From the NCBI GenBank assembly GCA_036477795.1, contig JAZGDL010000114.1:1-42653 (forward strand): DNA of 42,653 bases, written 5' to 3'. The DNA comes from JAZGDL01 sp036477795 (GTDB lineage: Bacteria > Planctomycetota > Phycisphaerae > UBA1845). The notes beneath the pieces were generated by a model. The model was not told where the DNA came from. It did no database searches and saw only the letters and a list, made by a program, of their open reading frames with translations. Shown in pieces: positions 40,210 to 42,653 of the stretch. Every line of letters begins with the position of its first letter. The stretch's first letter is position 1. A program made the translations under genes and the position numbers.

Positions 40210-41628
40210 ATGAAGGGGTTAGTGACCTTGTTGGTATTGATCGCGATTGCGGGAGGCGTGTTCGCGCTGGGCAGTCTGCGCCGTGATTCGGACGACAAAC
40301 CTCTTCTGAACGTGGCCAAGGAGGTGGCTTTGACCGTCGCCGTAGCCAAACCGGAGCGCGAGGACATCATCCGGTTGGTGCAGGCACCGGGCGACGTGGA
40401 GCCGGTGCTGGAAGTGGAGATCAGTTCAGAGATCGTCGCCAAGATTGAGGAGATGCCCATCGAGGAGGGCGACGTGGTCACCAAGGGCCAACTGCTGTGC
40501 CGCCTGGACGACGACAAGATTCTGGCCGACCTGGAATCAGCCCAGGCCCGGATCGCACAACTGAAGGCAGCCATCACCCAGGCCGACGCCGACGCCGAGA
40601 AGGCCGACCGTGACTGCAACCGGCAGAAACGCCTGTCCGAATCCAATGCCACATCCGATCTCGAAATGTTGGACTACCTGACCATCTGGAAGAAAGCCAA
40701 CGCCGCGGTGGAGATGCGCCGATTCGAACTGGTACAGGCTGAAGCGATGCGCAAGCGCCTTCAAGAGGATCTCAAGCGCACGGTAATCGATTCGCCCATC
40801 GACGGGGTGGTCTCCAGGTTGCGAGCCAAGCAGGGCGAGGTGGTGATCACCGGCACCATGAACAATCCGGGGACGGTGATCATGACCATCAGCGATCTTT
40901 CCCAGATGCAGGTGCGGGCTCGGGTGGACGAGGTGGACGTGCCTCTGGTCCAGCCCGGCCAAAAGGCCCGCCTGTATCTTCAGTCCGATTCCGCCGTTCC
41001 CGTGCCGGCGCGGGTGATGCGGGTGGCGACCAAGGGCAGCCGGCTGACCGGGCGGGACGTGGTCACCTTCGAAACCCTGCTGGAGGTGCAATCCAACGAT
41101 CCCCGGATCAAGCCGGGCATGACCGCCAACGTCGAGATCGAGGTCGACCATCGCGCCGAGGCTATCACCGTGCCGGTTGAAGCGGTGGTACACCGTATGC
41201 GCAAAGACCTGCCCAAGAAAATCGTAGAGCAGTTCGACAGTCGCCAGATCGAATTGGACCTCTCCGAGCGGGCCCGGCAGGCCCAGTACATCAAGGTGGT
41301 GTACGTGATGGAGGACGAGGTAGCCAGGGTCCGGCTGATCGAAGCGGGCATCGCCGATACGCGGCGGGTCGAGCTGCGCGACGGCGTGGCCATGGAGGAC
41401 TTGGTGATCACCGGTCCTTATCGCAGTCTGGATCAACTCGAGGACGGCAAGAAGGTGGCGCTGGCGGACGAGGACAAGGAAAAGACCGACGAAGCAGCGA
41501 TCCGAGACGCGACCGTAAGGGAGTCGGGGGAGCAAGGGGGCCAGGAATCCGAGCAAGTGGCTGAGCAGGAAGACGAAGAGGACGACTCAACCCAGGAACA
41601 GACCGTGGCTGCGAGCTTGTCGCCATGA
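40210..41628 (+). CDS. MacA-like periplasmic adaptor protein with a repeat insertion
   Basis: 472 residues, N-terminal membrane anchor (LVTLLVLIAIAGGVFALGSL). Biotinyl-lipoyl halves are APGDVEPVLEVEISSEIVAK..GDVVTKGQLLCRLDDD and IDSPIDGVVSRLRAKQGEVV, separated by a coiled-coil hairpin (about 100-190). These are followed by a beta-barrel and membrane-proximal domain. It couples the MacB-type ATPase/permease encoded next to an outer-membrane or envelope partner. Near the acidic C-terminus, IRDATVRESGEQG is from a family D element (41504-41527). The final ATG overlaps: the next gene starts at 41625. AAGGATGGAGGAG upstream gives a strong ribosome-binding site. Confidence 0.86.
   Translation: MKGLVTLLVLIAIAGGVFALGSLRRDSDDKPLLNVAKEVALTVAVAKPEREDIIRLVQAPGDVEPVLEVEISSEIVAKIEEMPIEEGDVVTKGQLLCRLDDDKILADLESAQARIAQLKAAITQADADAEKADRDCNRQKRLSESNATSDLEMLDYLTIWKKANAAVEMRRFELVQAEAMRKRLQEDLKRTVIDSPIDGVVSRLRAKQGEVVITGTMNNPGTVIMTISDLSQMQVRARVDEVDVPLVQPGQKARLYLQSDSAVPVPARVMRVATKGSRLTGRDVVTFETLLEVQSNDPRIKPGMTANVEIEVDHRAEAITVPVEAVVHRMRKDLPKKIVEQFDSRQIELDLSERARQAQYIKVVYVMEDEVARVRLIEAGIADTRRVELRDGVAMEDLVITGPYRSLDQLEDGKKVALADEDKEKTDEAAIRDATVRESGEQGGQESEQVAEQEDEEDDSTQEQTVAASLSP
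41504..41527 (+). repeat. Family D element in the MacA-like gene
   Basis: GAGACGCGACCGTAAGGGAG plus TCGG. Read as RDATVRES, the TAA being out of frame. Confidence 0.82.
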
Positions 41629-42386
41629 GCGCGCCCGGCAAAGGGATGATCGAACTGGAAGGCGTGGAGAAGGTCTACCGAGTGGGCACCGAGCTGGTGC
41701 GGGCTTTGCGTGGTGTAACGTTGACCATTGCCCGGAACGAATACGTAGCCATCATGGGTCCGAGCGGCTCGGGCAAAAGCACCTTGATGAACATCGTGGG
41801 GTGCCTTGACATCCCCACAGCCGGTTCCTACCACCTCGCCGGCAAGGACGTAGCCAAGCTATCACAGTCCAAGCTGGCCAGAATTCGCGGAAGGCAGATC
41901 GGCTTTGTGTTTCAGACGTTCGAGCTGTTGCCTCGGACGACGGCGTTGAAGAACGTTCAGCTCCCCCTGATGTACGCCCAACTGCCGCACAAGAAACAGC
42001 GGGCCCTGGCCGCTCTGGAGCGGGTGGGCCTGGCCGATCGCGCCACACACCGGCCCAATCAGCTTTCGGGCGGCGAGAAACAGCGGGTGGCCATCGCCCG
42101 TGCCCTGGTCCAGGGCCCCGACATCATTCTGGCTGACGAGCCCACCGGAAACCTGGACAGCAAGACCGGGGCTGGAATCATGGCCGTCTTCGACTCGCTC
42201 CACGCCGAAGGACAGACCATGATCATCGTGACGCACGAAGAGGAGATCGCCCGCCGATGCCACCGGGTCATTCGGCTGCGGGACGGCCTCATCGCCTCGG
42301 ACGAGCGTCGGGACGGGGCGGAAGGACCTTTGGGTGCGAGAAAGGATTCTCGCACCAGCAGTGCGGCGCCGGCGGCGGCGTCATGA
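41625..42386 (+). CDS. MacB-type ABC exporter ATP-binding protein
   Basis: 253 residues, with four-base overlap with the adaptor gene. Walker A is GPSGSGKST, the Q-loop FVFQTFELLPR, the signature LSGGEKQRVAIARAL, Walker B IILADEPTGNLDS and the H-loop IIVTHEEEIARR; all are canonical. Family: LolD/MacB ATPases that drive mechanotransmission-type permeases. The C-terminal tail GPLGARKDSRTSSAAPAAAS contains a family C hairpin (42333-42356). The permease gene starts within its stop codon. Confidence 0.92.
   Translation: MSAPGKGMIELEGVEKVYRVGTELVRALRGVTLTIARNEYVAIMGPSGSGKSTLMNIVGCLDIPTAGSYHLAGKDVAKLSQSKLARIRGRQIGFVFQTFELLPRTTALKNVQLPLMYAQLPHKKQRALAALERVGLADRATHRPNQLSGGEKQRVAIARALVQGPDIILADEPTGNLDSKTGAGIMAVFDSLHAEGQTMIIVTHEEEIARRCHRVIRLRDGLIASDERRDGAEGPLGARKDSRTSSAAPAAAS
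42333..42356. repeat. Family C hairpin in the ATPase gene
   Basis: Same sequence as 2136-2159. Read as GARKDSRT within 15 residues of the ATPase C-terminus. Confidence 0.88.
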
Positions 42387-42653
42387 TTCGGTCTGTTCTC
42401 CGCATTCCGATTGTTGTCTGGCGCTGGTTTCTAGCAACATCGTCGCGCAGTGGGCAGAACGTCAGCACCGCATTCGTTCAAATCTGGGCGAACAAGGGCC
42501 GGTCCATCCTGACCACGCTGGGCATTATCATCGCCGTCACGTCGATCATCACCGTCATCTCCATGGTGGAGGGGTTCGGCAACTACATGACCAACATGCT
42601 GCGCGGCTACGGGACGCAGTACATGTATGTCCATCCCTATACGCCGCCGGCGC
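42383..42653 (+). CDS. MacB/FtsX-type ABC permease, N-terminal part (3' end outside window)
   Basis: The first 90 codons. An N-terminal cytoplasmic stretch leads into ALL-type residues VQIWANKGRSILTTLGIIIA and VTSIITVISMVEGFGNYMTN, the first membrane helix and its loop in MacB/SalY permeases. It overlaps the ATPase stop (ATGA). With the adaptor and ATPase it makes a tripartite-type exporter. Confidence 0.85.
   Translation, partial: MIRSVLRIPIVVWRWFLATSSRSGQNVSTAFVQIWANKGRSILTTLGIIIAVTSIITVISMVEGFGNYMTNMLRGYGTQYMYVHPYTPPA

Overview
The window is a GC-rich stretch of about 42.7 kb from a bacterium that is most likely a planctomycete (Phycisphaerae-like). This is inference from gene content: a secreted beta-helix protein ending in a dockerin-type repeat, a zinc-ribbon Ser/Thr kinase with TPRs, an excisionase-like HTH joined to a receiver-like domain, an exosortase pair, an ECF sigma/anti-sigma/STN operon, and many small palindromic repeats inside and between genes. 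There are no rRNA or tRNA genes to anchor taxonomy.

Layout. 1-8.06 kb (+): the membrane end of complex I, nuoH(partial)-I-J-K-L-M-N. 8.07-9.8 kb (-): a MarR regulator and an SdiA-regulated-type beta-propeller protein. 9.8-10.8 kb: a decayed IS200/RAYT-like element with TGACC-type tandem repeats. 10.8-14.6 kb: a PilZ protein (+) convergent with an XRE regulator/kinase pair (-). 14.6-16.5 kb: gene-poor, with a 42-codon small ORF. 16.5-18.4 kb: an HTH/receiver protein (+) and an exosortase plus partner (-). 18.6-20.9 kb (-): an ECF sigma, anti-sigma and STN-domain operon. 21.2-25.5 kb (+): panC and the dockerin-tailed beta-helix protein. 25.8-38.9 kb: a surface-polysaccharide region holding GT2, a GT39-like protein, a probable 2,3-diamino-sugar set (dehydrogenase, acyltransferase, aminotransferase) with a second GT2, an O-antigen ligase/polymerase and an ABC-2 exporter; a secreted protein and mnmA sit inside it. 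39.4-42.65 kb (+): a Yip1-like protein, MacA-like adaptor, MacB-like ATPase and the start of its permease.

The most unusual property is a set of at least ten families of short palindromic or tandem repeats. They occur between genes and also in frame inside at least nine protein-coding genes (nuoM, nuoN, the kinase, a secreted protein, mnmA, the GT39-like gene, the aminotransferase, the MacA-like and the MacB-like genes). Two families lack stop codons in all six frames. One family keeps a fixed core while its stem bases change in a compensated way. The kinase carries six insertions, two of them in tandem inside its activation segment. The pattern resembles the protein-invading palindromic elements of Rickettsia, but here several unrelated families act together.
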